Positions 8,671-18,500 of a stretch of 64,000 bases of DNA are shown piece after piece. Positions within the stretch are counted from its first letter, which is position 1. Each line of letters begins with the position of its first letter. Source of the DNA: Acidovorax radicis N35 (GTDB lineage Bacteria > Pseudomonadota > Gammaproteobacteria > Burkholderiales > Burkholderiaceae_C); the NCBI RefSeq assembly GCF_000204195.1, contig NZ_AFBG01000003.1, positions 124,001 through 188,000 on the forward strand, written 5' to 3'. The notes below the pieces were generated by a model, which worked only from the letters and a program-made list of their open reading frames with translations, ran no database searches and was not told the origin of the DNA. Position numbers and translations under genes: made by a program.

Positions 8671-8807
8671 CCCTCGTCGGCTGGCCCTTGAATGGGCTGT
8701 GGCTCTTTTTGCGGGCTGTTGCGTCCCGTTTCTATAGATTTTTAAACCCTGGTAAGTAGAAACCCGCTGGGATTCCCCCTGATGCGGGCTTGCTGGCTCT
8801 GCGGCAC

Positions 8808-8831
8808 GATTGTTGCAATGCAGCATTGCAA
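8808..8831. promoter_or_regulatory. Palindromic operator-like site
   Basis: A perfect 19-base palindrome, TTGCAATGCAGCATTGCAA (8813-8831), ends 15 bases before the start codon of the substrate-binding protein. The minus-strand 18-mer TGCTGCATTGCAACAATC (8808-8825) recurs exactly at 23719-23736, upstream of the PilJ-type gene. Confidence 0.55.
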
Positions 8832-8846
8832 TTTTCACTGATTTTC

Positions 8847-9899
8847 ATGACCCGTCCTTTACTCACTCGCCGCGCCTTTGGTGCCGTGTCTGCCCTGTCG
8901 GCGGCGGGGGTGTTTGCGCCTGCCATGGTGCGGGCGCAGGTGGACGGTGCGGCACTGGGCAGCGTCACCATCGCCGTGGGTGGGCAGGGTGTGCTCTACC
9001 ACCTGCCGCTGGCGCTGGCCGACCAACTGGGCTACTTCCGGGCGGAAGGGCTGGACGTGACGGTGCGCGATTTTTCGGCAGGTGCACTGGCGCTGCAGGC
9101 GGTGCAGGACGGCGTGGCGGATGTCTGTGCCGGGGCTTTCGAGCACACCATCCGGCAGCAGGTGCGCGGCCAGGCCTATCGGTCGCTGGTGGTGCAGGGG
9201 CGTGCGCCCCAGCTGGCGTTGGGAGTTTCGCTGCGCTCGCTGCCTGCCTACAAGGATCTGGCGGATTTGGGGGGGCGACGACTTGGTGTGTCGTCCGTGG
9301 GTTCGTCCACGCACCTCGCGGCCAGCCTGGTGCTGGCGCGGGCAGGCCTGGGCCCGCGCGACGTGGCATTTGTCGGCGTGGGTTCGGGCATGGCCGCGAT
9401 GAACGCTCTGCGTTCCGGCCAGGTGCACGCGCTGTGCCATGCCGACCCCATCATGACGCTGCTGGAGCAAAAGGCAGACACACGCATTGCCGGCGACATG
9501 CGTTCGCTCAAGGCCGCACAGGAGATGTTTGGCGGCGCCATGCCTGCCAGCTGCCTTTATGCACCGCAAGCCTTCCTGCAAAAACATGCCGCACAGGCAC
9601 AGGCGCTGGCCAACGGCATCGTGCATGCCCTCAAGTGGTTGCAGACGGCGGGACCTGCAGACATCGTCAAGGCGGTGCCCGCGGGCTATCTGATGGGAGA
9701 CCGGGGGTTGTACCTGGCCGCCTTCAGCCGCGTGCGCGAGACCTATTCGACCCATGGGATGATGCCCGACGATGGCGCGGCCACGGCCTTGCGCGTGTTG
9801 TCGCGGGTGCACCCCGAGCTGGCGGATTTCAAGGTGGAGCTGACTCGCACCTACACCAACGACTTTGTGCGCAAGGCGCGGCAGAAATTCAACGTCTGA
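8847..9899 (+). CDS. ABC transporter substrate-binding protein, NitT/TauT type
   Basis: A 350-residue periplasmic solute-binding protein of the nitrate/sulfonate/taurine (NMT1/SsuA-like) group. The N-terminus is a Tat-like signal (LLTRRAFGAVSALSAAG, cleavage near VRAQ). The mature part shows the family pattern: IAVGGQGVLYHLPLALADQLGYFRAEGLDV, then LQAVQDGVADVCAGAFEH and the LADLGGRRLGVSSVGSSTH domain-crossing segment. No permease or ATPase gene is adjacent, so it is an orphan and must pair with components elsewhere. An in-frame start exists at 8790, but 8847 gives the correct signal peptide. The ligand cannot be predicted. A perfect palindrome just upstream suggests specific regulation. Confidence 0.85.
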   Translation: MTRPLLTRRAFGAVSALSAAGVFAPAMVRAQVDGAALGSVTIAVGGQGVLYHLPLALADQLGYFRAEGLDVTVRDFSAGALALQAVQDGVADVCAGAFEHTIRQQVRGQAYRSLVVQGRAPQLALGVSLRSLPAYKDLADLGGRRLGVSSVGSSTHLAASLVLARAGLGPRDVAFVGVGSGMAAMNALRSGQVHALCHADPIMTLLEQKADTRIAGDMRSLKAAQEMFGGAMPASCLYAPQAFLQKHAAQAQALANGIVHALKWLQTAGPADIVKAVPAGYLMGDRGLYLAAFSRVRETYSTHGMMPDDGAATALRVLSRVHPELADFKVELTRTYTNDFVRKARQKFNV

Positions 9900-10101
9900 A
9901 TGCGAGGTGCCCCTTGGGGGCGCTTGGAGCTGGCCGCTGGCGTGCCGGTGGGTTCTTCGCCAGAGCCTTGGATGTTGAAGTGAGGCCGCGCACTTCCGGT
10001 GGCGGCGCGGGCATTCGGGTCGGGAAGATGGCTTACATTCGTCGGCGTTCGGTTTGCCGTAGCCTCGGCCTACCAGTCACCTACCCCACAAGGATTGCAC
10101 C

Positions 10102-10254
10102 ATGTCTTTTACCCTCAGCGTCGGCCCACTCGTCTCCTTGATCGCGGGCATCCTCATCCTCGTCATGCCCCGTCTGCTCAGCACCATCGTGGCGCTGTAC
10201 CTCATCATCATGGGCATCCTGGGGCTGCTGGGCATGCACTCCCTGAAGTTCTGA
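10102..10254 (+). CDS. DUF3096 small membrane protein
   Basis: A 50-residue hydrophobic peptide beginning MSFTLSVGPLVSLIAGILIL and ending LGLLGMHSLKF. It contains two transmembrane segments separated by a short MPRL turn, as in DUF3096 proteins, whose function is unknown. The ribosome-binding site AAGGA sits eight bases before the ATG. It stands between the substrate-binding protein and the convergent mltD. The 202-base gap before it contains no further feature I can support. Confidence 0.75.
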   Translation: MSFTLSVGPLVSLIAGILILVMPRLLSTIVALYLIIMGILGLLGMHSLKF

Positions 10255-10297
10255 GGCGGGCTTCTCGGCACGCCTCTCGCGCTTCGTCTGTGGCGTT

Positions 10298-11833
10298 TCA
10301 GCGGCGCTTGACCTTGGAGGGCGTACCTCCTCGGCGCACCGGCGCATCGGCTGCGCGCTTGCCTGCAGCGCCGGAGCGCGCCACCGGCGTGCGTGCGTTC
10401 CGTGCCTGCGGGGCGGCCTGCCGAACGGGCAGATACACCACCACCTGCTGGCCTACCTTGAAGGCCGCCGTCGCGCGCACATCGTTCCAGTCCGCCACGT
10501 TGGCCGCCGTGAGCTTGTAGCGCCGGGCAATGCTGGCCACGGTCTCGCCCTTGCCGGCCTTCACCGTCGTGCGGCGGGTGACGATCTCTGGCGAGAAAGC
10601 GACCTGACCATTGTCTGCCAGGTGGGAGGACACATCCTGGCGAATGGCGGACGAACGCGGGATCATGAGTGCCGAACCCGCCTTGATCAGCATGCGCGGG
10701 GGAATGTTGTTGATGCTGCGCAGGTCGTTCTCGCTCATGCCCGCCCGCTGGGCGGCCTCAGCCACCGTCATCGTGGACGGCACGGACCACACGGTCCAGC
10801 TGGCATATTGCCCCTCGCGGCGCGCTTCAAGGTTGCGCTGGAACACCTTGGCGTTGTCCCAGGGCAGCAGGACTTGTGGCGTGCCTGCTGCCAGGATCAC
10901 CGGTTTGTTGAAGGACGGGTTCAATGCCCGGAAGTCCTCTTCGCGCACGCCGGCCAGCGTGGCGACCAGGGCCACGTCGATGTCGTGGGTGATGTCCACC
11001 GTCTGGAAATAGGGGTGGTTTTCGATGAGTGGCAACTCGGTGCGGAAGGCCTCGGGATTCGCGACGATGTTCTTGACGGCCTGCAGCTTGGGCACGTACA
11101 TGCGGGTTTCAGCCGGCATGTTCAGGTCGGTGTAGCTGGTGCCCAGTCCCTGCTTCTGGTTGCGGGCAATGGCCCGTCCCACGCTGCCTTCGCCCCAGTT
11201 GTAGGCGGCCAGGGCCAGGTGCCAGTCGCCGAACATGCCATGGAGCTTTTGCAGGTAGTCGAGCGCGGCGCGTGTGGATGCGAGCACATCGCGGCGGTCA
11301 TCGCGGAACGCGTTCTGCTTGAGGTCGAAATAGTTGCCCGTGGCGGGCATGAACTGCCACATGCCAGCCGCCTTGGCGCTGGAGACGGCCTGGGGATTGA
11401 ACGCGCTTTCGATGTAGGGCAGCAGCGCCAGCTCGGTGGGCATGCCGCGCCGCTCCAGCTCTTCAACGATGTGGAACAGGTACTTGCTGGAGCGCTCGGT
11501 CATGCGCTGCATGTAGTCGGGGCGCGTGGCATACCATTGCTCGCGGTCCTGCACCAGTTCATGCTGCAGGTCGGGCATCGCAAAGCCCCGGCGGATGCGG
11601 TCCCACAGGTCGGCGGGGGTCGAAAGCGACGCGACCTCGCCACTGGCAGCCTGCGCTGCCGTAATCGGCCTGAGCGGGCCGTTGGGAATGACGGGGGTGT
11701 GGGAGATCCGGGGTGGGGCGCCGGCGGAGGAAGAAGGGGCGGTGCCAGCTGCGCTGTCCTGCGAAGGCCCGGTGGTGGCGCAGCCCGTGAGCCAGAGCGC
11801 GCAAGCCAGGCAGGCGATGTGCAAAATTTTCAT
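10298..11833 (-). CDS. mltD: Membrane-bound lytic murein transglycosylase D
   Basis: A 511-residue lipoprotein lytic transglycosylase cleaving peptidoglycan glycan strands in the periplasm. The start MKILHIACLACALWLTGCATT gives a lipobox (LTGC, lipidated Cys about 18). The SLT catalytic domain shows the glutamate in ALLPYIESAFNPQA, then SSAKAAGMWQFMPATG and LALAAYNWGEGSV. C-terminal LysM-type regions follow (SVPSTMTVAEAAQRAGMS and VKAGKGETVASIARRYKL) for peptidoglycan binding, then a basic low-complexity tail. Its ATG overlaps the gloB stop (ATGA), so the two are translationally coupled, the same neighbourhood as in E. coli. Confidence 0.95.
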   Translation of the reverse strand: MKILHIACLACALWLTGCATTGPSQDSAAGTAPSSSAGAPPRISHTPVIPNGPLRPITAAQAASGEVASLSTPADLWDRIRRGFAMPDLQHELVQDREQWYATRPDYMQRMTERSSKYLFHIVEELERRGMPTELALLPYIESAFNPQAVSSAKAAGMWQFMPATGNYFDLKQNAFRDDRRDVLASTRAALDYLQKLHGMFGDWHLALAAYNWGEGSVGRAIARNQKQGLGTSYTDLNMPAETRMYVPKLQAVKNIVANPEAFRTELPLIENHPYFQTVDITHDIDVALVATLAGVREEDFRALNPSFNKPVILAAGTPQVLLPWDNAKVFQRNLEARREGQYASWTVWSVPSTMTVAEAAQRAGMSENDLRSINNIPPRMLIKAGSALMIPRSSAIRQDVSSHLADNGQVAFSPEIVTRRTTVKAGKGETVASIARRYKLTAANVADWNDVRATAAFKVGQQVVVYLPVRQAAPQARNARTPVARSGAAGKRAADAPVRRGGTPSKVKRR

Positions 11834-12606
11834 CGAAACTCGTTTTTCCATTGGCGCAGTGCGGCCAGTACCGCCACTGCATCGTCTTGATTCACCTGCG
11901 TGTCGTAGCCTTGGGCGGCTTGGGCCACCGCAGGTTGACGCACGCGCAGGAAGGGGTTGATGTCTCGCTCCAGGGCCATGCGCGACGGCAGTGTGGGCTG
12001 TTGGCTGGCCCGCAGTGCCTCGCATTGGTGGTTGTAGTGGAGCAATGCCGCATTGCCGGGTTCCACGGCCCGGGCAAATTTCAGGTTGGAGAGCGTGTAC
12101 TCGTGCGTGCAGCATACGCGGGTGTTCCCCGGCAACGCTGCGAGCTGGTCCAGGGAGTCCAGCATCTGGGCGGGCGTGCCTTCAAACAGCCGGCCACAGC
12201 CGCCCGAAAAAAGTGTGTCGCCGCAGAACAGCAGGGGCGCACCGTCGATGTCGGGGCAGTAGTAGGCAATGTGGCCGGCGGTGTGGCCCGGCACGTCGAT
12301 GACTTCAAAGCGCAGCCCCAGCGTTTCCACCGCATCGCCGTGCGCCAGGCGGTGCAGCGGCTCGGGGATTTTTTCGCGGGCGGGGCCATAGACCGTGGCG
12401 CCAGTGGCGTTGCGCAGGGCATCCACGCCGCCGACATGATCGGCGTGGTGGTGCGTGACTAGAATGGTCCGCAACTGCACACCAAGGTGCTGCAGGGCCT
12501 GCAGTACGGGCGCGGAATCTCCCGGGTCCACGACGATCGCCTGGCGGCCGTCATGCAGCATCCAGATGTAGTTGTCGGTAAAGGCGGGTAGCGGCAGCAA
12601 GTTCAT
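11830..12606 (-). CDS. gloB: Hydroxyacylglutathione hydrolase (glyoxalase II)
   Basis: A 258-residue metallo-beta-lactamase-fold enzyme hydrolysing S-lactoylglutathione to lactate and glutathione in methylglyoxal detoxification. The binuclear metal motif THHHADH lies at 51-57; further ligands are in VPGHTAGH, FCGDTLFSGGCGR and CTHEY. The C-terminal glyoxalase II domain carries the substrate-binding NLKFARAVEP and RDINPFLR motifs. The start [15 protein letters not shown] is canonical. Its start codon overlaps the start of the divergent methyltransferase gene by two bases. Confidence 0.97.
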   Translation of the reverse strand: MNLLPLPAFTDNYIWMLHDGRQAIVVDPGDSAPVLQALQHLGVQLRTILVTHHHADHVGGVDALRNATGATVYGPAREKIPEPLHRLAHGDAVETLGLRFEVIDVPGHTAGHIAYYCPDIDGAPLLFCGDTLFSGGCGRLFEGTPAQMLDSLDQLAALPGNTRVCCTHEYTLSNLKFARAVEPGNAALLHYNHQCEALRASQQPTLPSRMALERDINPFLRVRQPAVAQAAQGYDTQVNQDDAVAVLAALRQWKNEFR

Positions 12607-13474
12607 GAGCGATCAAATTATAGGTTTGCACCACTGGTTCGATTCCCCGCCGGGCCGGTACCTGTTGGCGTGGGAGCAGGCGCGCTTCGACGAAGCGGTG
12701 GCAGATATCTTTGGGTACCACAGCCTGCAGCTCGGAATGCCCCTGCTGGATGGCCTGCGTGCCAACCGCATGCCCCACCAGTGGCTGGCGCTGGGGCAGG
12801 AGGCAGTGCAGGGTTCCATTGCCTTTCTGGAGACCGGTAACGGCGACGCCCCCCTGCAGCGCCGCGCGGTGGATCTGTTGACAGAGCCCGTGGCCTTGCC
12901 GTTTGCGGAGGCCAGCCTCGATCTGCTGGTGCTGCCCCATACCCTGGAGCTGAGCATGGACCCCCATGCGGCCCTGCGCGAAGTGGAGCGGGTGCTGGTG
13001 CCCGAGGGGCGGGTGGTCATCAGCGGGCTGAACCCCACGAGCCTGTGGGGATTGCGCCAGTGGCGTGCGCGCATGTACCAGCGCATGGGCAAGGGCACGC
13101 TGTACCTGCCCGACGTGGGCGAGTTCATTGGCTACCGGCGCCTGCGCGACTGGCTCAGGCTTTTGAGTTTCGAGGTCGAGTCGGCCCAGTTTGGCTGTTA
13201 TCGTCCAGCGGTGCGCAGCACCCAGTGGCTGGAGCGTTTTGGCTTCATGGACCCCCTGGGCGAGCGGTGGTGGCCCATTTTTGGCGCGGCCTATTTTCTG
13301 GTTGCGGTCAAGCGGGTCCATGGCATGCGTTTGCTGGAACCCGCCTGGCGGTCCACCCGGCAGCGGTCCGCCGCCACGGTGCCCATTGCCAACCGCGCCG
13401 GCCCGGTGGGGGCAACGGGCCGCACCTCCCGCCTATTCACAGGCAGCGATGACAGAGACAGGAACACAGTTTGA
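12605..13474 (+). CDS. YafS-like SAM-dependent methyltransferase
   Basis: A 289-residue class I methyltransferase-like protein placed between gloB (divergent) and rnhA, as yafS is in E. coli. The post-I and motif II regions are visible ([20 protein letters not shown], then [24 protein letters not shown]), but the usual N-terminal GxGxG SAM loop is not evident. The C-terminal half is variable and ends in a low-complexity Arg/Thr-rich tail. The start shares CATG with gloB; an alternative TTG at 12572 would lie deeper inside gloB. Its stop overlaps the rnhA start (TTGA). The substrate is unknown, as for YafS. Confidence 0.8.
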   Translation: MSDQIIGLHHWFDSPPGRYLLAWEQARFDEAVADIFGYHSLQLGMPLLDGLRANRMPHQWLALGQEAVQGSIAFLETGNGDAPLQRRAVDLLTEPVALPFAEASLDLLVLPHTLELSMDPHAALREVERVLVPEGRVVISGLNPTSLWGLRQWRARMYQRMGKGTLYLPDVGEFIGYRRLRDWLRLLSFEVESAQFGCYRPAVRSTQWLERFGFMDPLGERWWPIFGAAYFLVAVKRVHGMRLLEPAWRSTRQRSAATVPIANRAGPVGATGRTSRLFTGSDDRDRNTV

Positions 13475-13920
13475 ACCAGGTTGAGATATACACAGATGGC
13501 GCCTGCAAGGGCAATCCGGGCCCCGGAGGGTGGGGTGCATGGTTGCGCTCGGGATCGACGGAGAAAGAGCTTTTTGGTGGAGAGCTGGGCACCACCAACA
13601 ACCGCATGGAGCTGATGGCCGTGATCGAGGCGCTCTCCGCCCTCAAGCGGCCCTGTGCCGTGACGTTGTACCTGGACAGCGAATATGTGCGCAAGGGCAT
13701 CACCGAGTGGATCCATGGCTGGAAAGCCAAGGGCTGGCGCACGGCTTCCAAGCAGCCGGTCAAGAATGTGGAGCTGTGGCAGCGGCTGGATGCCCTCGTG
13801 AGCACGGGTGGACACCGCATCGAATGGCGGTGGGTGAAAGGGCATTCTGGCGATCCCGGCAACGAGCGTGCCGATGCGCTGGCCAACCGGGGCGTCGACA
13901 AGGCCCTGGGGCGCGGGTGA
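13471..13920 (+). CDS. rnhA: Ribonuclease HI
   Basis: A 149-residue endonuclease degrading RNA in RNA-DNA hybrids. The catalytic residues D9 ([17 protein letters not shown]), E47 ([12 protein letters not shown]), D69 (YLDSEYV) and D135 (NERADALA) are all present, with the flexible H125 in VKGHSG. The start is a TTG that overlaps the methyltransferase stop and is preceded by AGGA; the nearby ATG is out of frame. This coupling is consistent with one transcript for both genes. Confidence 0.97.
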   Translation: MNQVEIYTDGACKGNPGPGGWGAWLRSGSTEKELFGGELGTTNNRMELMAVIEALSALKRPCAVTLYLDSEYVRKGITEWIHGWKAKGWRTASKQPVKNVELWQRLDALVSTGGHRIEWRWVKGHSGDPGNERADALANRGVDKALGRG

Positions 13921-13966
13921 TCGCTGGCGTATGCCAAAGCGCAGCGCGGCGGCGTTTCTGCGCCGC

Positions 13967-13989
13967 AAGCCCCTTCGGGGGCTTTTTTT
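13967..13989 (+). terminator. Rho-independent terminator after rnhA
   Basis: AAGCCCC-TTCG-GGGGCTT followed by a run of T, a stable stem with a UUCG tetraloop, 46 bases after the rnhA stop. Confidence 0.85.
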
Positions 13990-14124
13990 GTTTCTGCAGC
14001 ATGTAAAGCCTGCGTAAATCTGCCGCAATTGCCCTTGGGGTCATACCGTGGTTGGATGCAGCGCAAGACACGCACTGATACATTGTTTGATTGCGCTCCC
14101 CACACCACCCGCTTTCATTGACCC

Positions 14125-15570
14125 ATGGCGTCCAAGAACAAATACATCGTTTTCGCTGTCATCGGCATCGCTGCCGCATCGGGCGCTGCCTGGTGGCTTC
14201 AAAAACCGGCGCAGCCCCCGCGCAGCGAGTCGTCAGCGCCCGGTGCAGGGGGCAATGCACCCGCCGGCGCTGCAGCCAAGGGAGGGGGCGCTGGCCGCCC
14301 CGTGGCGGTGGAGGCCGTGGCTGTGCGGCAGATGGCGCTGCGCGACGATGCCGAAGCCGTGGGCAGTCTCAAATCACGCCAAAGCGTGGTGCTGCGCCCC
14401 GAGGTGAGCGGGCGCATCACGGCGCTCAATTTCCGCGATGGTGAGCGCGTGCGGCGCGGGCAGGTGCTGGTGCAGTTTGACGACCAGTTGCCCCGCGCCC
14501 AGGTCCAGCAGAGCCAGGCCGAACTGTCAATTGCGCAGGCCAACCACAAACGCAACCAGGAGCTGGTGGCCCAGGGCTTCATCAGCCAGCGTTCGGTCGA
14601 TGAAAGCGCTGCCAACCTCGAAGTGGCGCGGGCCAAGCTGTCCCTGGCGCAGGCCACGGCCTCGCGCCTGAAGATTGTGGCGCCGTTTGACGGCATTGCT
14701 GGTATTCGCGGCGTGAACGTAGGCGACTACCTGAAAGACGGCGCCGACATTGTCAATGTCGAAGACCTGGACGCGGTCTACGTGGATTTCCGCCTGCCCG
14801 AGCGCCTGCAGAACAAGGTCCGCACGGGCCAGACCGCCCAGGTGGTGTTCGACGCCCTGCCGGGCGTGCGCTACAGCGCCGTGGTGCAGGCCATCAACCC
14901 TCAGATTGACACCGACGGCCGCGCTGTGGCGGTTCGCGGCTGCATCGACAACCGGCGCCTGCAACTGCGCCCCGGCATGTTTGCGCGCGTGACGGCGGTG
15001 TTCTCGGAGCGCAGCAATGCCCGCGTGATCCCCGAGGAGGCCGTGGTGCCCGACGGCAGCAGCCCCTATGTGCTCAAGATCGTTGATGGCAAGGAGCCCG
15101 GCAGCCGCGCGACCCAACGCACCCCCGTCAAGCTGGGGGCCCGCACCCCGGGTTTTGTGGAGGTGGTGGATGGCCTGGCCCTGGGAGACATGGTGGTCAC
15201 CGCAGGGCAGCAGCGCATCCAGAAGGACGGAACCGTGGTGCGTGTGGTGGAGCTGGGCAAGCCGGGCAATGGTGCGTCGCCGTCGCCCTCACCTGCGCGC
15301 GCTGCATCTGGAGCGGCAGGGGCAATGGGCGCAGCCAGTGCTGGCAGTGCGGTAGCGGCAGCCGATGCACCGGTGCCCACGGCGGCCGACACCGCCAGCG
15401 GCCCCCGCGCGGCGGCGCAGCCGATGGCTGCAGCACCCGTGGCCGCCGCCACCACCACTACTGCAGCATCGCCCAATGCCGTCGTGGCTCCGTTGCCTGG
15501 CCCCAACCCTTGCCAGCCTGCAGGCACGCCCAGCCGGGCACCACAAGGCAGCCCACGCCATCCCGCGTGA
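14125..15570 (+). CDS. RND efflux periplasmic adaptor subunit
   Basis: A 481-residue membrane-fusion protein linking an RND pump to an outer-membrane channel. An uncleaved N-terminal membrane anchor (YIVFAVIGIAAASGAAWWL) is followed by a barrel-sandwich domain (VVLRPEVSGRITALNFRDGERVRRGQVLVQFD), an alpha-hairpin (QVQQSQAELSIAQANHKRNQELVAQGFIS), the second lipoyl half (LKIVAPFDGIAGIRGVNVGDYL) and beta-barrel/MP domains. The last 100 residues are an Ala/Pro-rich extension unusual for the family. The pump gene begins 22 bases downstream. No TolC-type gene and no adjacent regulator are present. Confidence 0.93.
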   Translation: MASKNKYIVFAVIGIAAASGAAWWLQKPAQPPRSESSAPGAGGNAPAGAAAKGGGAGRPVAVEAVAVRQMALRDDAEAVGSLKSRQSVVLRPEVSGRITALNFRDGERVRRGQVLVQFDDQLPRAQVQQSQAELSIAQANHKRNQELVAQGFISQRSVDESAANLEVARAKLSLAQATASRLKIVAPFDGIAGIRGVNVGDYLKDGADIVNVEDLDAVYVDFRLPERLQNKVRTGQTAQVVFDALPGVRYSAVVQAINPQIDTDGRAVAVRGCIDNRRLQLRPGMFARVTAVFSERSNARVIPEEAVVPDGSSPYVLKIVDGKEPGSRATQRTPVKLGARTPGFVEVVDGLALGDMVVTAGQQRIQKDGTVVRVVELGKPGNGASPSPSPARAASGAAGAMGAASAGSAVAAADAPVPTAADTASGPRAAAQPMAAAPVAAATTTTAASPNAVVAPLPGPNPCQPAGTPSRAPQGSPRHPA

Positions 15571-15592
15571 TCGATGAAGTTCCAGGACTGCC

Positions 15593-18500
15593 ATGCAACT
15601 CGCTGAAATATCGATACGCCGACCGGTCTTTGCGACCGTGTTGTCGCTGCTGGTGCTGCTGATTGGTGCCGTGAGCTTCACGCGCCTTTCGGTGCGCGAA
15701 TACCCCAAGATCGATGAGCCCGTGGTCACGGTGAGCGTGCGTTATGCAGGCGCATCGGCCGAGGTGATCGAATCGCAGGTCACCAAGCCGCTGGAGGATT
15801 CCATCGCCGGTATCGATGCGGTGGATGTGATCACCTCCATCAGCCGCGCGGAGCAGAGCCAGATCAGCGTGCGCTTTCGACTCGAAAAAGATGCGGACAA
15901 CGCCGCCGCCGAGGTGCGCGACCGCACTGCACGGGTGCGCAACCGCTTGCCAGACGCAGTGGACGAGCCCGTGATCGCCAAGGTGGAGGCCGATGCCTCG
16001 CCCGTGATGTGGCTCGCCTTCAGCAGCGACACACGCACACCGCTCGAGATCAACGACCTCATCAACCGCATCGTCAAGCCCCGGCTGCAGACGGTGACCG
16101 GTGTGGCCGATGTGCCCATCTATGGCGAGCGCAAATACGCCATGCGCGTGTGGCTCGACCCGGAGCGCATGGCGGGCTACCGCCTGACCACGCAGGATGT
16201 GGAAGACGCCATCCGCCGCAACAACCTGGAGCTGCCTGCAGGCCGCATCGAGTCGCAGCAACGCGAGTTCAGCGTCACCTCGCAGACTGACCTGGCCACG
16301 CCGTCGCAGTTTTCCGAGGTGGTGATCCGCACCGTGAACGGCTTTCCGGTGCGCATCCGTGACGTGGCCAAGGTGGAGGAAGGGGCCGCCAGCGACCGCA
16401 GCCGGGTGCGCCTGAACGGGCGCGAGGCCATTTCGGTGGGCGTGATCCGCCAGGCCACGGCCAACCCGCTGGAACTGGCACAGGGTGTGCGCGCCATGCT
16501 GCCCACGCTCAAGGCCGACCTGCCACCGGACATCGGCATCGACATTGCCAACGACAACTCCCTGTTCATCGACCGCTCGATCAAAAGCGTGTACAGCACC
16601 ATTGCCGAGGCCGTGGTGCTGGTGGCCTTGGTGATCTTTGTGTTTTTGCGCACCTTCCGCGCGTCCATCATCCCCATCATCACCATCCCGGTGAGCCTGG
16701 TGGGCAGTTTTGCGCTGATGTCGCTGGCCGGGTTTTCCATCAATACGCTCACGCTGCTGGCGCTGGTGCTGGCCATTGGCCTGGTGGTGGACGATGCCAT
16801 CGTGATGCTGGAGAACATCTACCGCCACATCGAAGAGGGGCTGGACCCATTCTCGGCCGCCATCAAAGGCGCGCGCGAAATCGGCTTTGCCATCGTGGCC
16901 ATGACGCTGACGCTGGTAGCGGTGTATGCCCCGCTGGCCTTTACCCCGGGGCGCACCGGCCGGCTGTTTGTGGAGTTTGCCCTGGCATTGGCAGGCGCTG
17001 TGGTGGTGTCGGGCTTTGTGGCGCTGACCCTGTCGCCCATGATGTGTTCGCTGCTGCTCAAGCACAACCCCAAGCCCAACTGGTTCGACCGCTCGATGGA
17101 GCGCTGGCTCAACGCGCTGTCGGATGCCTATGGCCGCCTGCTGCGGTGGCTGGTCACCGCACGCTGGCGCAGCCAAGGCAGCGAACGTGGTGGTGTGCGC
17201 GGCGCCATCTTTCAGGCCCGCTGGATCGTGTTGGCCGTCATGGCCATCAGTGGCGCTGCGCTGGTGGTGGTGTACCCCAGCATGCGGCAAGAGCTTTCGC
17301 CCCTGGAAGACCGGGGCACCATCCTGGCCAGCGTGACCGCCCCCGACGGCGCCACGCTGGACTACACCAACCGCTACGCGCTGGAGCTGGAGAAAATCGG
17401 CCGCGACTACCCCGAGTTCGACCGGATCTTTGCCAACATCGGCAACCCCACCGTTGCCCAGGGCAGTGTGATTTACCGCACCGTCGATTGGGAAAAGCGC
17501 AACCGCACCACCCTGGAGCTGGCGCGGGAGCTGCAGCCCAAGGTTTCGGGCCTGCCGGGCGTCAGCGCCTTTCTCATCACGCCGCCATCGCTCGGGCAGG
17601 GCTTCCGGGCGCGGCCGCTCACCTATGTGATCCAGACCTCGGACAGCTACGAAAACCTCAATGCCGTCACCAACGCTTTCATGGCCGAAATCGCGCGGAA
17701 CCCCGGCATCGTGGGGCCCGACGTCGACCTGCGCCTGAACAAGCCCGAGTTGCGCATCGAGGTGAACCGGGAGCGTGCTGCGGACCTGGGGGTGAATGTG
17801 GACGTGGTGGCCAAGGCCATCGAAACCATGCTGGGGGGCCGCACCGTGACCCGCTACAAGCGCGATGCCGAGCAATACGATGTGATCGTGCAGACGGCGG
17901 CCCGGGGCCGCACCACGCCCGAGAACATTGACACCATCTACGTGCGGGGCCGCAATGAATCCATGATTCCCTTGTCCAGCCTCGTCAAGGTGCGCGAGAG
18001 CGTGAGCCCGCGCGAGCTGAACCACTTCGGCCAGCGCCGCTCGGCCACTATCACGGCCAACCTGTCGCCCGAATACTCGCTGGGCGAGGCGCTGAACTTC
18101 ATGGACGCCACCGCCGCCAAGGTGCTCAAGCCCGGCTACACCACGGACCTGAACGGCACCTCGCGGGAGTTCAAGAGCTCGCAGGGAGCCTTGGGCATCG
18201 TCTTCGTGCTGGCCCTGGTCTTTATTTTCCTGGTGCTGGCGGCGCAGTTCGAGAGCTTCATCGACCCCCTGGTCATCATGGTCTCGGTGCCGCTGTCGAT
18301 GATTGGCGCGTTGCTGGCACTCAAGTGGAGCGGCGGGTCGATCAACGTGTATTCGCAGATTGGCCTGATCACGCTGGTGGGGCTGATCACCAAACACGGC
18401 ATCTTGATTGTGGAATTCACCAACCAGCTGCGCGAGCAGGGCATGGAGATGGTGGATGCGCTGGTCAAAGCCTCGGCCCAGCGCCTGCGGCCCATTCTGA

